A stretch of 64,000 nt of DNA, taken from NCBI GenBank assembly GCA_964035545.1, contig OZ037771.1:9410408-9474407 (forward strand). Direction: 5' to 3'. The stretch's first letter is position 1; every line of letters begins with the position of its first letter. A program made the translations under genes and the position numbers. This document shows positions 35,101 through 46,570 of the stretch, piece after piece. The notes beneath the pieces were generated by a model. That model was given only the letters and a program-made list of their open reading frames with translations, was not told the origin of the DNA and made no database searches. Source of the DNA: Bugula neritina (lineage: Eukaryota > Bryozoa > Gymnolaemata > Cheilostomatida > Bugulidae).

Positions 35101-38100
35101 ATGATTCTAACCTAAAGCATATTTTTCTGAGTAAACACAAGGTGAGTAGATGGATTTGTATATCACTGAGATAATAGGCTACTCACTTTGGGCATTTACC
35201 TCAATACCTAGTTCCATACCTACCCCATAATACACCTTACTTACATAGAACATATAAATTGATAGATTGAAAAAAACAGTGGAAAATAGCAATATCATAA
35301 ACCAGCCTATAAAGAAAATGAGAAGGAATTGCTAATGAAGGCTATATGAACAGCATAAGTTGTGTACTTACACGTCTGATATCAGCTTCTTCATAAAACG
35401 TTATGTTGACCATGTTTTCAATGCATTGTCACACATAAGTAGTTTCCCTATCTAAGAAGTAAATTTTGAGTTTATGTTCATCGTTTTTTTACCATAGAAA
35501 AGATATAGGAAATAAAAACCCTTTCCATCAGGGGTTCTCACTGGGCAGTGAATATAAGCTTAATGCTTAAGATTTTTTTAAAAATATTATGATACGGCTA
35601 ACAAAATTTACTTTAAATAATTTGATAGAGATAAAGAATGTACTTGCTTAACAGCAAATGTGAAACACATGCGAGTTAATGTATAAAAACACTTTTGTTT
35701 AAATCAGGGGTGTCCAGCCTTTTCAGACCAAGGGCCACTGAAAGGGAATATTCTGGTGGCGAGGGCCACATTGTAAGCTTTAGCTTGAGCTAGGGGCCAC
35801 AGCATTAGTAACTTTAAATTACTTTAGTCCAAATTTCTTACTCAATGAAGTCTCAAAAATTTCTGCAGGCTGCATGGTTTGTAGCATGTATATAAATAAG
35901 ACATTTAAATGTGATTTTTCATTCTATCTCATCTATACTGTGAACAGTAATTTTATCTTTTATGCCTTCGAGGGCCACATAAATGTAGGCTGGGGGCCGC
36001 ATCCGGCCCGCGGGCCGCCTGTTGAACAGCCCTGGTTTAAATCATAGTTATAGTTATTAATTTAATACAAATTGTGTTTTACCTTCTGATAATATATCCT
36101 AGTGTCAGTATTGAACTTACAGAAACTCATCTGTTTGAATTAGCTTCAGCAAAGGCTGTGACAAAACTCCTCAGCATTTATAAAGGAATGAGAGATTTAA
36201 CTCACAAAGTATAATAATATTAAAACCTTTATGTTATAATAGATCAATTTTATGTTCAACTTTAGTATTTGACTAGGAACTGTTAATTGAGTTCCATTCT
36301 TTGACAGATGACAAAAATAATACTCAGAACATCATAATGTTTGATAATCGGTTTTTGTCACTTGCAACATTCTGTCTAGATATCATTGTGTCCATTGTAA
36401 AGGTGGCAGGTGTAATAAGGAACACAGGTCATGACCTGACAATATACCTCAACAACTCCGACTCAACACATGATGTCAAACTGACCGACGGGCCACTCAG
36501 TTATCAGTATAAAGTAGCGAAGATAGTCATACACTTTGGCAGCACCAACAAGCAAGGCAGCGAACACAGGATCAGCGGCAAGTCTTTTTCTGCAGAGGTG
36601 GGTTTTGCTACAACCATTCTACATAGTGTTAAAGAAACGTGTAGTAACAGATATGTTACTACACGCTAGTTAGCTTATATGCCAACAGCATGTAATATGT
36701 TATAACCGCTAGGATGTATTAAACTACATCAGACAAGGTTATAGTATGTATTCTCATGACATAGTAGAGGGAACTGGGAGCGATATTTAGTGGATCTGAT
36801 TTAACACCAACTAATACCGATTAGGGCTGCTTTCTGAGGGAGGAAATCCAAAATGGGATTTCCTCCACAAAATAGCACTTAATTGTTTTAATGTTGCTGG
36901 TAAACTTTTTACACAGTTACTGAACCTAGTATAGTTTACTATAAGAATTATACTTGCGTGGGTTTATGGTTCTTATCCCTGTCAGAACCCCTGTTGGAAA
37001 GAGCTTTTTAAAGTAGACTAAGGACTTGTTTTCTAATGAGACAAAAGAACAATTATGGTTGAAGGCCCATCCTAACATTACCAACTGCTAAGTTGGTGGG
37101 ATTCAAACCACTGATCTTGTGTTGACTAAGTTAGTGCTTTAACTACTAGACCAGAATAACCTTATTAGGTACATAACTATATAATATTGCTAATACTGTG
37201 ATATATAATGGTTTTATAATATATTTTATATACATTATAATAGTTATGTAGAGTCAAAAAATATCGGTAGGCCTACCACTTATACTTGTATGTTGAACAA
37301 TTTGTACCAACATGCAGAGTTTGCTAAGCAGCATTATAATATAGAAACTCTAACTTCTGTAACATGACTGCTGTCACATGATTGCTATCATATGTATGTG
37401 TTGTCACATGACTGCTATCACATTACGTGCTATCACATTACGTGCTATCACATGACTGCTGTCACATGACTGCTGTCACATGTATGTGCTGTCTACAAAG
37501 AAGTGTTGTATAATTTAGGTGCAGATAGTGGCCTTTAACAGCCAACTCTACAACAACATATCGATTGCAGAAGAGTCCAACTACGGTCTTGCTGTCATCT
37601 CTCTGTTGGTTAGTGTTAATGGCAGCATCTCTAGTCCGATTGGGCAGCTGTTCAGTTCCTCGGCATCATATGTTCAGTATAGAGGTAAATTACTAATCTC
37701 TAAATAACCTTAATTTAAGCAGTTTGTTAAGTAGATAACCGCTTAATGTCACTTTTCTATTGTACTCAGCTTACATACTCATACGTGACATCAAAATATA
37801 TTTTATATAATCTTTATATACATAGTAAGAGAAAGGTATTCTGTTCATACAGTATGTTATGTTACATATAAGAAATATGGTGTCCGGTAAAATGGCACAG
37901 GTAATAATGGCACATATGGCAAACTGGGTAAAAACGGCACATTTTTTAATATTAGGGTTTGGGGTGGCTGGGTTGGGTGGTTAGGATGGGGGCTTTGGGT
38001 TTGGGAATCGAGGTTTGAGTTTGAGGTTTGAGAAAATTTAACATCAGTGTACCATTTTCAATACTTTTCAATTTGTGCCGTTATTATATATATATACATG

Positions 38101-39712
38101 TATATATATATATATATATATGCATAGTAATCATTATAATACACATTGAGAGATGACCTTGGCTTATAGTCAGTCAGTAGCCTGACTGTTCTCTTACCAT
38201 CAGCTATATTATATACACCTCTGAACTGTAATAATCTTTACTGCCCATGCAGCAGCTAACTATAGGATTTGAAATCTTTTTAGAAGAAAACAACAGAAAA
38301 TTAATTTTAATTCTATTTGTCATGGCAGAATGTATAAAATACAATTCTTCTTATGATTTTCTGTTTGGTAAACTTTCTGTTATACTAGGTCAAGAGAAAG
38401 CGCTAGCTAAGTTTTCAGTTCATGACCTTCTTCCTCTAACACAAAACTATATAACCTACGAAGGATCTTTAACAAAGCCAGGCTGTTATGAGACCGTTTC
38501 TTGGATTATTATGAACAAACCTGTCTATATGACAACTGAACAGGTTGGTATTACTATCCTCTGTCTATAGGACACCTGAACAGGTTGGTATTAGCATCCT
38601 TTGTTTCTATGACACCTGAACAGGTTAATATCAACTACTATTATTCTTGGATAGTAGAGTGCTGAGGTTTCATCTACATTATATGGCATTCATTCCTGTT
38701 TGGAAATAACAATCAGCAAATAGATTAAAATTCAAAGTATACAAATTGTGGTACCCTTAAAAAGTTATAGCCAAGCTTATAGGTTTAAAAATAAAGTTTT
38801 CGTGCACTTCTGTGTTTTACAAAGTTATCTACACATGCATAATGGTGTCCGTCTAATTATCTAGCTAAATTAGTATCGAATCATATAAAATTGAATGGCA
38901 TTATCAGTGTTTGGTAGCATATATATTAATAAATAGTGAATCTTTCTAGGAGCAACCTGGTTTGATATTATGCTTATATCTACAGTTTGGACTGCTAAGA
39001 CAAACAGTGAGTACAGATGAGACTGCTCCAGTAAAGACGGCCCTAGAAAACAACTACAGACCAGTGCAGAACCTAAACAGACGGGCACTCAGAACTAACA
39101 TTAACTTTCCTAAGCAGGTAACACTTTCTGTAAGTTAGACTTTCCTGAGCAGGTAACACTTTCTGTAAGTTAGACTTTCCTGAGCAGGTAACACTTTCTG
39201 CAGGTTGCACTTTATGGCCAGATCACTTTGTTTATAGTAGTAGTTCTGATTTCCTTGGCAATTGTTTTATTGGATGGGAGGAGGAGAGTTGGCTGCACAA
39301 TTTTGGTAATGTAAATATCATTTGCTTATCAAGTTTATAATGTCCTTCAAATGGTCACTATTGCTGGTTAGCCAATCGATTTATTGCTATGGGTTTTTCA
39401 TCAAGACAGTTTGTTGTTGCAGAAAAGCGCAGCCTGCGACATAAAGAGAGAGAAAGCTTATACTGGTATGTGATTAGTCTTCTAATTAACCACTTTCTCA
39501 TCTACATTTACTTGTATAATATATTTGACATACAAATTTAGAATTTTATAATTTAAAATATTCATTTACATAATCTAGTCCTGCACTCTGATAAATTGGT
39601 TCTTGGTAATAAATTTCTAAGAGGTATCACTAATATATTGTTCATCAAATATATGCATTTAAAAAGACATTATATTTCATCTAAAACAGTAGAAGACTCA
39701 GACGAAATGTGA
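32154..39712 (+). CDS. CA10-like: Carbonic anhydrase-related protein (CA10/CA11-like), membrane-anchored
   Basis: Exons 32154-32178, 32294-32380, 35005-35141, 36403-36597, 37519-37684, 38389-38543, 38986-39117, 39204-39305, 39423-39465, 39690-39712 close in phase; 354 aa. Residues 1-20 are a signal peptide (MVCGLSFLVVFWLHIALCFG). The carbonic anhydrase fold follows: SAWGNF, GRQSPIDI, HFGS...QGSEH, CYETVSWIIMNKPVY and NYRPVQNLNRRALRTNINF, all typical of CARP X/XI. Of the three zinc histidines only the second remains (IVIHFG; first is Val, third is Gln in EVQIVAFN), so it should not hydrate CO2. Vertebrate CA10/11 are secreted neurexin ligands. Here a 102-nt exon adds a transmembrane helix (about 306-322), RRR and a short acidic-ending tail (VEDSDEM). 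Two donors lie in tandem repeats. Confidence 0.92.
33000..33235. repeat. (TA)n-flanked dispersed repeat, copy 2
   Basis: A run of TATATAAATA-type repeats and (TA)n (about 33015-33080) is followed by a 150-bp body nearly identical to that at 11641-11790 (GCAGCTGTTTTGGGATTTGT, CTCATCAGCACAGAACAGAG, CACACCTTCGCAATAGTAG). Located in CARP intron 2. Confidence 0.78.
34335..34490. repeat. Degenerate ~31-33-bp tandem repeat x5
   Basis: Copies of the form AGACTCAAGTACAAAGGGTT + ACAAGTTCAT with variable joints, in CARP intron 2. No link to a splice site is seen. Confidence 0.75.
35510..35582 (+). mobile_element. SINE 3' fragment
   Basis: ACCCTTTCCATCAGGGGTTC followed by TCACTGGGCAGTGAATATAA matches the 3' third of the SINE at 21921-22141. 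The tRNA-like head is absent. CARP intron 3. Confidence 0.7.
35705..36034 (+). mobile_element. hAT-type MITE, copy 2, perfect 8-bp TSD
   Basis: A 330-bp element with termini CAGGGGTGTCCA and GAACAGCCCTG, flanked exactly by GTTTAAAT at 35697-35704 and 36035-36042. The 8-bp duplication and the termini define a non-autonomous hAT element. The interior has GGGCCACA motifs and a G+C-rich 3' end (GCATCCGGCCCGCGGGCCGC). Aligned with 22953-23289. Confidence 0.93.
36945..37161 (-). mobile_element. tRNA-derived SINE, minus-strand diverged copy
   Basis: Reverse complement begins GGTTATTCTGGTCTAGTAGT with an A-box-like word, then GGTTTGAATCCCACC (B box), AATGTTAGGATGGGCCTTCA and a 3' CAGGGGTTCTGACAGGG motif. 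Same family as 21921-22141 but more diverged. CARP intron 4. Confidence 0.8.
37368..37495. repeat. ~16-bp tandem repeat in CARP intron 4
   Basis: Six or seven copies of CACATGACTGCTGTCA / CACATTACGTGCTATCA variants, ending about 20 bp before the acceptor of exon 37519-37684. Confidence 0.75.
37880..38125. mobile_element. Candidate short element with GGCACA termini and G-rich core
   Basis: The left part reads GGTAATAATGGCACAT and the right part reads TTTGTGCCGTTATTATA, an imperfect inverted pair. Between them lie further GGCAC words and a G-rich stretch (GGGTTTGGGGTGGCTGGGTT then GGGTGGTTAGG and GGGGG) able to form G-quadruplexes. It adjoins a (TA)n run at 38085-38120. Non-coding, CARP intron 5. 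Confidence 0.4.
38522..38634 (+). repeat. 40-bp tandem repeat x3 spanning the CARP exon 6 donor
   Basis: The exon end and donor (GACAACTGAACAG|GTTGGT) are repeated twice more downstream as GACACCTGAACAG|GTTGGT and GACACCTGAACAG|GTTAAT. The true exon stops at the first copy, where the frame is supported by family similarity (PVYMTTEQ). Confidence 0.9.
39104..39203 (+). repeat. 35-bp tandem repeat making up the whole CARP intron 7
   Basis: Unit ACTTTCCTGAGCAG|GTAACA + CTTTCTGTAAGTTAG. Copy 1 is the end of exon 7 (INFPKQ) and the true donor at 39118; copy 2 follows. Copy 3 changes after CTTTCTG into CAG|GTTGCA, which is the acceptor of exon 39204-39305. The 86-bp intron is therefore built only from duplicates of the exon-intron junction. 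Confidence 0.92.
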
Positions 39713-42700
39713 GCAACTTTATATGCACCCAGTTATTTCCCAGTTTGCTGTATACACGATCTATACCCTCAATTGAACAGTTACTGCATTCAAGATAATA
39801 TTATAGGAACCCGAAGTTGAACTAATTTCAGAATTTACAGCAATCAGCAGCTAATTTAAATGGTTATATGTTTTAGATTCTGAGAATATTATTACTTTTA
39901 CAGTGAACCAAAACCTTAGCAAACTCAAGTAGAAGCGGGTTACATTGGCCCAGGGCTATGGACATCAAAGTGGAATATTATCAACTCTGGCAACATGCCT
40001 ACAGATATTTTAATACCTATTACAACATACATACATTGTATATTTGTGCTTACTGCTAACTGATCAAATCAAAAAGTAATTGGACTATTGCATTATTAGA
40101 ACTACCCATCAATAGCCGTGTAATATAATAACTTTATTTATGACTATTTATTTAAATATCATTTAACAATAAAATTTATAATGTATATACGCAAGCTATA
40201 GAAACATATTTTTATAGCTTCAAAAATGATCAACTAAAAACATTGCATAGGTAGGGTATGCCAATAATAACTGGCATTCAAAGAGTGTATAAAAGTAGGG
40301 AGGAGATATTAAACTAATTGTAATTACTGTTCCTAGTTTAGCATAAAAAATATCGTTGAGGAGACTTTAATTGACAAAGCTTGTAAGAGTCAATAAGAAG
40401 GCTAGATATAAACACGTGGGGCGCCCCCTGGTAGTACAGACTCTCCAGCCTAGCAGAGTATGATGCCGAACCACTCGGCTGCATGACACAGGTTCAATGA
40501 CATCTAATTATGACAAGTGTCTTCTTAAATGCAATATAAATGTCACACCAAAGAATCCCATTGGTATTGATGGAAGTGTGCTCCTTGAAGGTCCAATGAA
40601 AGCCTAGAAAACACAGAGCAGAGAGAGGATAACTAGAGCTTCTATTGACTCCACTAACTGAATTGAGTAGCTACTCATTAACTCGCTTAGCCAAGTTTAA
40701 TTGTTGTGGCTAAATATCAAGTTACTAGCACTAAGCATACCGATGGGCGAGCTATCCCAACTCAACACAAATCAGTGTAGCATCAGCATGATTTGACAAT
40801 CTGCACACTGGCAGGTAAATTTAGTCTATCAACTAAAGCTAGTGACTGACTCATCACTAAACATATACATAGTATACATTCATTTTACTAAATACATTTT
40901 TATTACATTTTAGCAAGGAATGCAAACTGTTATTGAAAACTTACAAGTTTCCAAAAGACTATAGCAGTAAGTTATCGGCGGAATAAATGTTGAGTAGATA
41001 GTGAGTTCACACTGAGTCCACGCCACCAACAGATTACATCTAGAATATCCCAATACAAATCAAGTAGAATAAGTTATCAACTAAATATATAGGTACACAC
41101 AGTGGAATGTTTTCTATCAGTAATAGTGCAGCTTTCATCACTGGTAGCTCAAGCACACGACACACATAGTATCTGGCACTGAATGAGTTAGGTCACCACA
41201 ACCTTATTACATACACCTGGTAGGACAAGGTAGAGATTGAAGAGGGAGTCAGAACTATCAACCACACAGTAGAAAGAGAAGAACAGGAAAGATTCCGGGA
41301 CATTTTATCGACTGTTGCAGCTCAGAATAATGTGGAAATTAGCAAACTATTGAGATGACAGAATGGAGAGAGTCTGGTAAGATGGTACAGGGCACCAAAG
41401 CACAGAGCCAACCAGTGATCTTCACCACCAGCCCCTGTAGGGCAACTACTTCGAGACTCAGACAGCACTAGAAACTTTGTGCAGTGAGCAAGCACCTATG
41501 CTGCACTTCAATATCATCATGTACACATAAAACAGTGTCTATTACAATTAGTATCGGGTGCTGTTTTACCTTAATAGCTTTCACTGAACATACTGGCCCG
41601 ACTTTGCTGGGAGTCATCGCTCTTCAAGCCAGTTGTAAACTCAGCTGAGCAGCCAAAACCACACCCTGAAGCTTAAATAAAAGTCAAAGCAGCAATGATA
41701 TAAAACATAGTATATCTAGTAAGCAGGAGATGAAAATTAGGCTAAATATAGTAAATGGCTTTTCTTGTTACAAATTTAGTTTGATACTTGTAAATCTGAG
41801 AAGCTAACCCTAAAGAACTGACTAGCTGCTAACTTAAACTTAGACCATGCAATGGCATACATAGTACAAGAACGATGGTGTATTTTGGTCTTGAAAGCAT
41901 ATGTAAGATTTTATAAGAGAGAAGAGCTCTAAGTCAAAAGCATAAATAAGACACACGTGTTAATTTGTATGAATTAATTTTAATTAAGAGTCCTGAGTCA
42001 TATCTAAATATCATTTTTTGTCGAGTTTCTATTTCTATTAGCCATCTAGCTTTTGCGTTCTTTGTCTGATTTTAAGGAGCATAGCAATTTAACTCTGTAC
42101 ATATAACATATTCTGTAGAAATTTTACACAAGTTTTAGCAAGCTTACTGGAGTATTGAAATGTTTAATACATTTTTTTACAAAATTCTTACAATAAATAC
42201 GTTTCTATACAAAGAATAATGTATAAGCATGATTTTATTACCATTAGGCAGAGCACTAACTTATAAAGTTAGAATTAGTTTAGTGCAAACTGATACTTAA
42301 ATTTTAGTAGCAGTATGAAGTAGCATTTCGCTACCAGGATGGGATTACACATCACTTATAGTTATGGTAACAGTTGATTGGGATCGTTACCACACTATGA
42401 GTATGAGTGATACTCATACAGCCATGGTCTTAAATATATTAGGACTAAAACCATGACTACCAAACTGATTGTGAATATCAGTAATTGAGTAAGACTAATA
42501 GCTTATTTAGACACGACAAATTTTCATTCGTTGGGTCCGACGAATGCCCAACGAACAAACATTGCACCTCTTTGTCGCGTCAACTGCAGTAGTTGCGTAT
42601 AGTTGCTTAGCAATGGTGCTTTTACTAGTAAAGATGTTACTAGTTAAATTTAATTATAGTTGTACGATAACAAAGTAAAAACTTTGTGTTAAATAATTGT

Positions 42701-44289
42701 AATCAAACATGACAAATTTAAATTTTATTAGCTAAACAAAAGCTGAAATTTTAGTAAATTTATGTTTAACAGCAGTTGGACTGTGAAAAGTAAATAAAAA
42801 CGAGTTCGTGTTTTTATATCAAACTCAAACTGATTATTGATTCTTTTACTACTTATTACTTATATTTTTATTGTTGCTGAAGAAAAAATTAAAATGCCCT
42901 GTTTTACTGTATATTCTCCATAAAAGAACTATTGCTAAGACGGTTTTAGCTGGAATAATCATAAAATAAAATAAAAGCTGGTAGTGTCTACTCTAGGTGA
43001 AATGATTCAGTTGCATCAATTTCAATTTAACCACATCTTAACTTTTTCAAACCACTGCTACCCATTGTGCACATAGAATCAGTTGTTTACGTGCATCTTT
43101 GTAGTCAGGATCAGAAAGATCATACTGATACAGTGCAGCTAGTCAAGCTCTGACAATTTCTATAAAAAAACCGTATGTCTGTCATGAAAACTGCTTGAAA
43201 TAAAATTAAAATGCTGCTGACTAGCAAAATAATATGCTTCCTACAAATTATTTTTTTTAATTAATTATTTATTTTCATTACTAATACTAAATATTGATAT
43301 TTTAATCTAGGTACAAGCAATGCCGCTTGAGCAACTTGTTGTCATGTGAATTATGCATTAAAACGCACGGTCATTGTCATATGAGCTTTAAGTATATATG
43401 TGTGACTGTGATGAAGTTTCATCATATACCAGTTTACTGAACAATTGGGAAAAAATATAGCAAATCAACCAAGTTTGAAAAAAACCCTTAATTATTCGGC
43501 TGTATTTGTTATCATTCTATTAGCTTAGTGCAAAAAATCATACACATTAGCAGCTAAATCGTGAAAAATGGTAGACACTAGAGATATAGTGTGTACTGAA
43601 TTAAATAAAATGGCCCATAACTAAATATAAGTGTCATTTCCCATTGAATACAATTACAGGATTTAATTTAAAAATGATAAGATGTCAGTACAGCCCTGGG
43701 ACTTGGATTTAAAATGCGTTTGCTTGTGGCTTACAATTGTAGTGCTACTAGTAGTTAGGGTGTTCATACTAATAAATACTATATCAATATGTTTGATTGG
43801 GTAGTATAAACATCTGGAAAATCTAAGCAACAAAAAGGAAGTTGTACTTGATATTATTAGTCATTAGTGCCGGGGTTGTTGATAATTAGTGTAAGTATAG
43901 CTTCCAACTTGTCGAGCTACTATTATAGTTATTTACACACATACATAGTAATAAAAGCAACTAATCTCCTGTTTCATCTAACTAATATTAAATGGAGAAG
44001 TAATTAATAATAATAGAACTTTTACTAGTAGGCGTACTAATTGTGGGCATTCCGGCCTCAGTGTTTTGTTTACGATTACATATAATTGATCTAGTGGGCC
44101 ACTAGTACCCACTGCTAGCTGTTGAGCTGCTCACCCAACGAAAAAAAGGGAATTGTTCCTGCCATTTGTTACTCCATTTACTCCTAAATAGTTGGTAGGT
44201 ATCAAGGTAGGTTGTCAGTATCAAAGAAACTGTTAGTATCCAACTAGGAGGAAATTGATAAGTTTAATTTTGATAAGTGAGCTGTGCAT
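39713..44289. other. CARP 3' UTR and intergenic region, no gene seen
   Basis: AATAAA at 40168-40173 is a plausible CARP poly(A) signal. The remainder is A+T-rich with no coding frame, no recognised repeat copy and no RNA gene that I can support. Confidence 0.5.
42527..42555. repeat. Short perfect inverted repeat
   Basis: TTCGTTGGG and CCCAACGAA (9-bp arms) around an 11-nt spacer, in otherwise A+T-rich DNA. Possibly the tip of a transposon end or a binding site; nothing else supports either. Confidence 0.6.
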
Positions 44290-44703
44290 CCCTTCTTTGC
44301 TTTGGTTTATGGTGATAGCTTCCTTCTCTCTGTTTCCTTAGTCTCGTCATCCTGACACTCTTCAACACTAATTTGTTCTTGGTTGTAATTGCTGCATGCA
44401 GAATTTGTATCGGCGCCATTATGGCGTGCATGCTCATCATTGTGAACTTCAATATCTGGCAGTCCTCTTTACTAGACAGTTTGTCTGAGTATGATTTGCT
44501 GAGTTCCGGAGCCGAAGTAGGTGGGCATGGTTTGGTTAGCTTGTACGCCAACCGCATTTCTCGGCAGAACAGAAGCATACTGGGTGTGCCGGGGAGAAAA
44601 TCCTGGCGGTTTGCCAAAATTTAAATGAAAGATATGATAGATTTTTGTAGCTTGTTCAGCTATTTGTTAGCTTTTTGGTTTTGTTATTTTTAATGTATTA
44701 GAA

Positions 44704-45432
44704 GTGTTAGTAGTTTACTTGCCAGGAAGACGCTATAAAGAGCTGATGTTTGTAAGTAGAATTATAATTTTGAAGTTGAAGTTGATGGGGCTCATCAAAT
44801 TTGTAGACCAAGTGGAGCTAAGCTATAGCCAATTAGGGGAAGTGGCACAGGTCAACAGTGTCACCATGCCAATAGTGGATGAATTGTGTGATTTGTTGCC
44901 TGTATCCATTCGAAAGGAGTGTATGAAGATATACCGGGCTGCCAGCTTAGAGGAAAAAGTACACCTTTTCTCTTTGTCCATGAGCTACTTAGAAGATGAG
45001 AGAACTATATCAAGAAGACTAGCGGAGAGGCAACAAAGGAAAAGTGACAAGTCCATTAGAAGCCATGGGGGCATTGCTGAACCCTCAAGCGCTCACAACA
45101 CTGACACACAGGTCTATAGATGCAGTATTCACAATAAACCTCACCCGACTGAAGAATGCAAACTATTTTTGTTGCTTAATGTAACTGATCGTATTAAAGA
45201 AGTTCAAAAATCTTGTGCATGCTACAAATGTTATGAAAATCACCAAATGAAACATTGTCGCTCTAAATCTCCGTGTACCATTTGTAACAGGTCTAATCAC
45301 AATTCTTTGTTATGCAAAAACCAGAAACCAGCAACAACTAGTCATTCTAGTGATAATAGCTCAGTTTTACTCTTGATCCAACAGGTTCACGCCGTTAATT
45401 CTAAAAAGAAAGTAGGTAACTGTATTTTTTGA
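44704..45432 (+). pseudogene. gag: BEL/Pao Gag (3' part), old copy
   Basis: 242 codons open. The C-terminal half carries the BEL/Pao zinc-finger array: CSIHNKPHPTEECKLF, then CYKCYENHQMKHCRSKSPC and CNRSNHNSLLC. The N-terminal part of Gag is not in this frame. It is followed by a frame change into the protease (FFDSGSTGTFITHRAAKRV, 45424-45480). Confidence 0.8.
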
Positions 45433-46187
45433 TAGCGGTTCCACGGGTACGTTTATCACACACCGGGCAGCAAAGCGAGTCAAGGCAAAGCATCTCAGAC
45501 CAGTTAAGTAGATTTGACTACTACTGGTAATGTAGAGTCACAACACTCGGCTTACCTCTATGAAGTTTGTTTAGCTTCATGTTCAGGAAAACCAGTTACA
45601 ATACCTGTTTTGGACTTGATCAGATAACTGGAAAAATATCGATGCTCAATTTACAAGTAATCAAAGAGCTCTTTCCTAACCTAGAACCGAACCTATTTCA
45701 GCGCCACTCAGAGGAGGTAGATATCTTAATTGGAGCAGACCTTTGTAGCCTTCATCCTAGGCAGGTAGTTGCCACGGCAGGATCAAACTTAAAAGTGTTG
45801 GAAGGTTCATTTGGCACATGTCTCCATGGAACTCACTCACGCTTAAGACTGAGTGGAGAGCAGAAATCACACTTTACACAGATCACTATGTGCAGTCAAG
45901 TAATAGAAAAAAGCAGTGAAGCACTTGGATTGCAACATTTGGAGTTTTCTAAGCCACACACATATTTGACAGGTGTGAGGGAAGCTGTGAAATGGGACTC
46001 ATTAATTCAAGGTGAAAGTCTAGAAACAGAGCAAACCGTCAAAGGTGAAGCTAGCAAATCTGGAAAATTTCCAGGAGTTGGGCCTACCTTTTCATTCAGA
46101 CAAGAAGAATTGCGAACCATCTTTTATAATTTGCAATGTGGTTCAGCTAACAAGCGTTGGGTGACTAAGAATCTATGGGTTAGAGAC
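45420..46187 (+). pseudogene. pol: BEL/Pao protease and pol N-terminal region, broken
   Basis: The protease motif DSGSTG (about 45429-45446) is in one frame. After stops, another frame from 45567 shows VDILIGADLCSLHP, GTCLHGTH and related residues typical of the BEL protease-to-RT segment. The reading stops at 46187, where the Gypsy LTR is inserted. The last residues of the apparent ORF (to 46205) are LTR sequence. Confidence 0.78.
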
Positions 46188-46456
46188 TGTTATAATGTCA
46201 CATAGAGTTCACATCTTATTAGCTATAATTAGTAGATATATGACTTCTATGTGAATCATGCATTTCCTTATTATTGTCATAGTCAGCATCTATATATAAT
46301 GCTTGTGTAGGTATTGCTAAAAAGTTAGTTAGTTGCTAGATTCCAAAGTGTTATTATCATTTTATATTCATAGTAGTTGTACCAAATAAATCAGCATGTA
46401 AAACATTACAAGTCAGCACCACCCTGTCACTCACCATTAAGCATACCATTATAACA
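46188..46456 (+). repeat. 5' LTR of Gypsy element
   Basis: 269 bp, termini TGTTATAATG...CATTATAACA. Contains TATATATAA (possible promoter) and AATAAA (CCAAATAAATCAG). Differs from the 3' LTR at two positions (AAAAAG/AAACAG and CATTAAG/CATCAAG). Confidence 0.95.
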
Positions 46457-46474
46457 TGGTGTCAGAAGTGGGAC
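46457..46474 (+). other. Primer binding site of Gypsy element
   Basis: TGGTGTCAGAAGTGGGAC begins at the first base after the LTR. Its complement ends in CCA and looks like a tRNA 3' end (possibly Leu), as expected for reverse-transcription priming. The following 40 bp repeat TGGTGTCA several times. Confidence 0.7.
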
Positions 46475-46570
46475 ATGGTGTCATGGTGTCAGATAACATG
46501 GTGTCAGGATATTAGAACTGCCTGCCAGGGGTAATTGGATATGTCTGTGACAGTAAGTAATAGATAAACT

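Noticed and set aside
44264-44617. 117-codon minus-strand open frame
   Set aside because: No family resemblance; overlaps the start of the BEL/Pao element on the other strand and another open frame; probably chance.
46457-46560. Repeated TGGTGTCA words after the 5' LTR as a separate satellite
   Set aside because: They form part of the primer-binding-site leader of the Gypsy element; too short to call an independent repeat.
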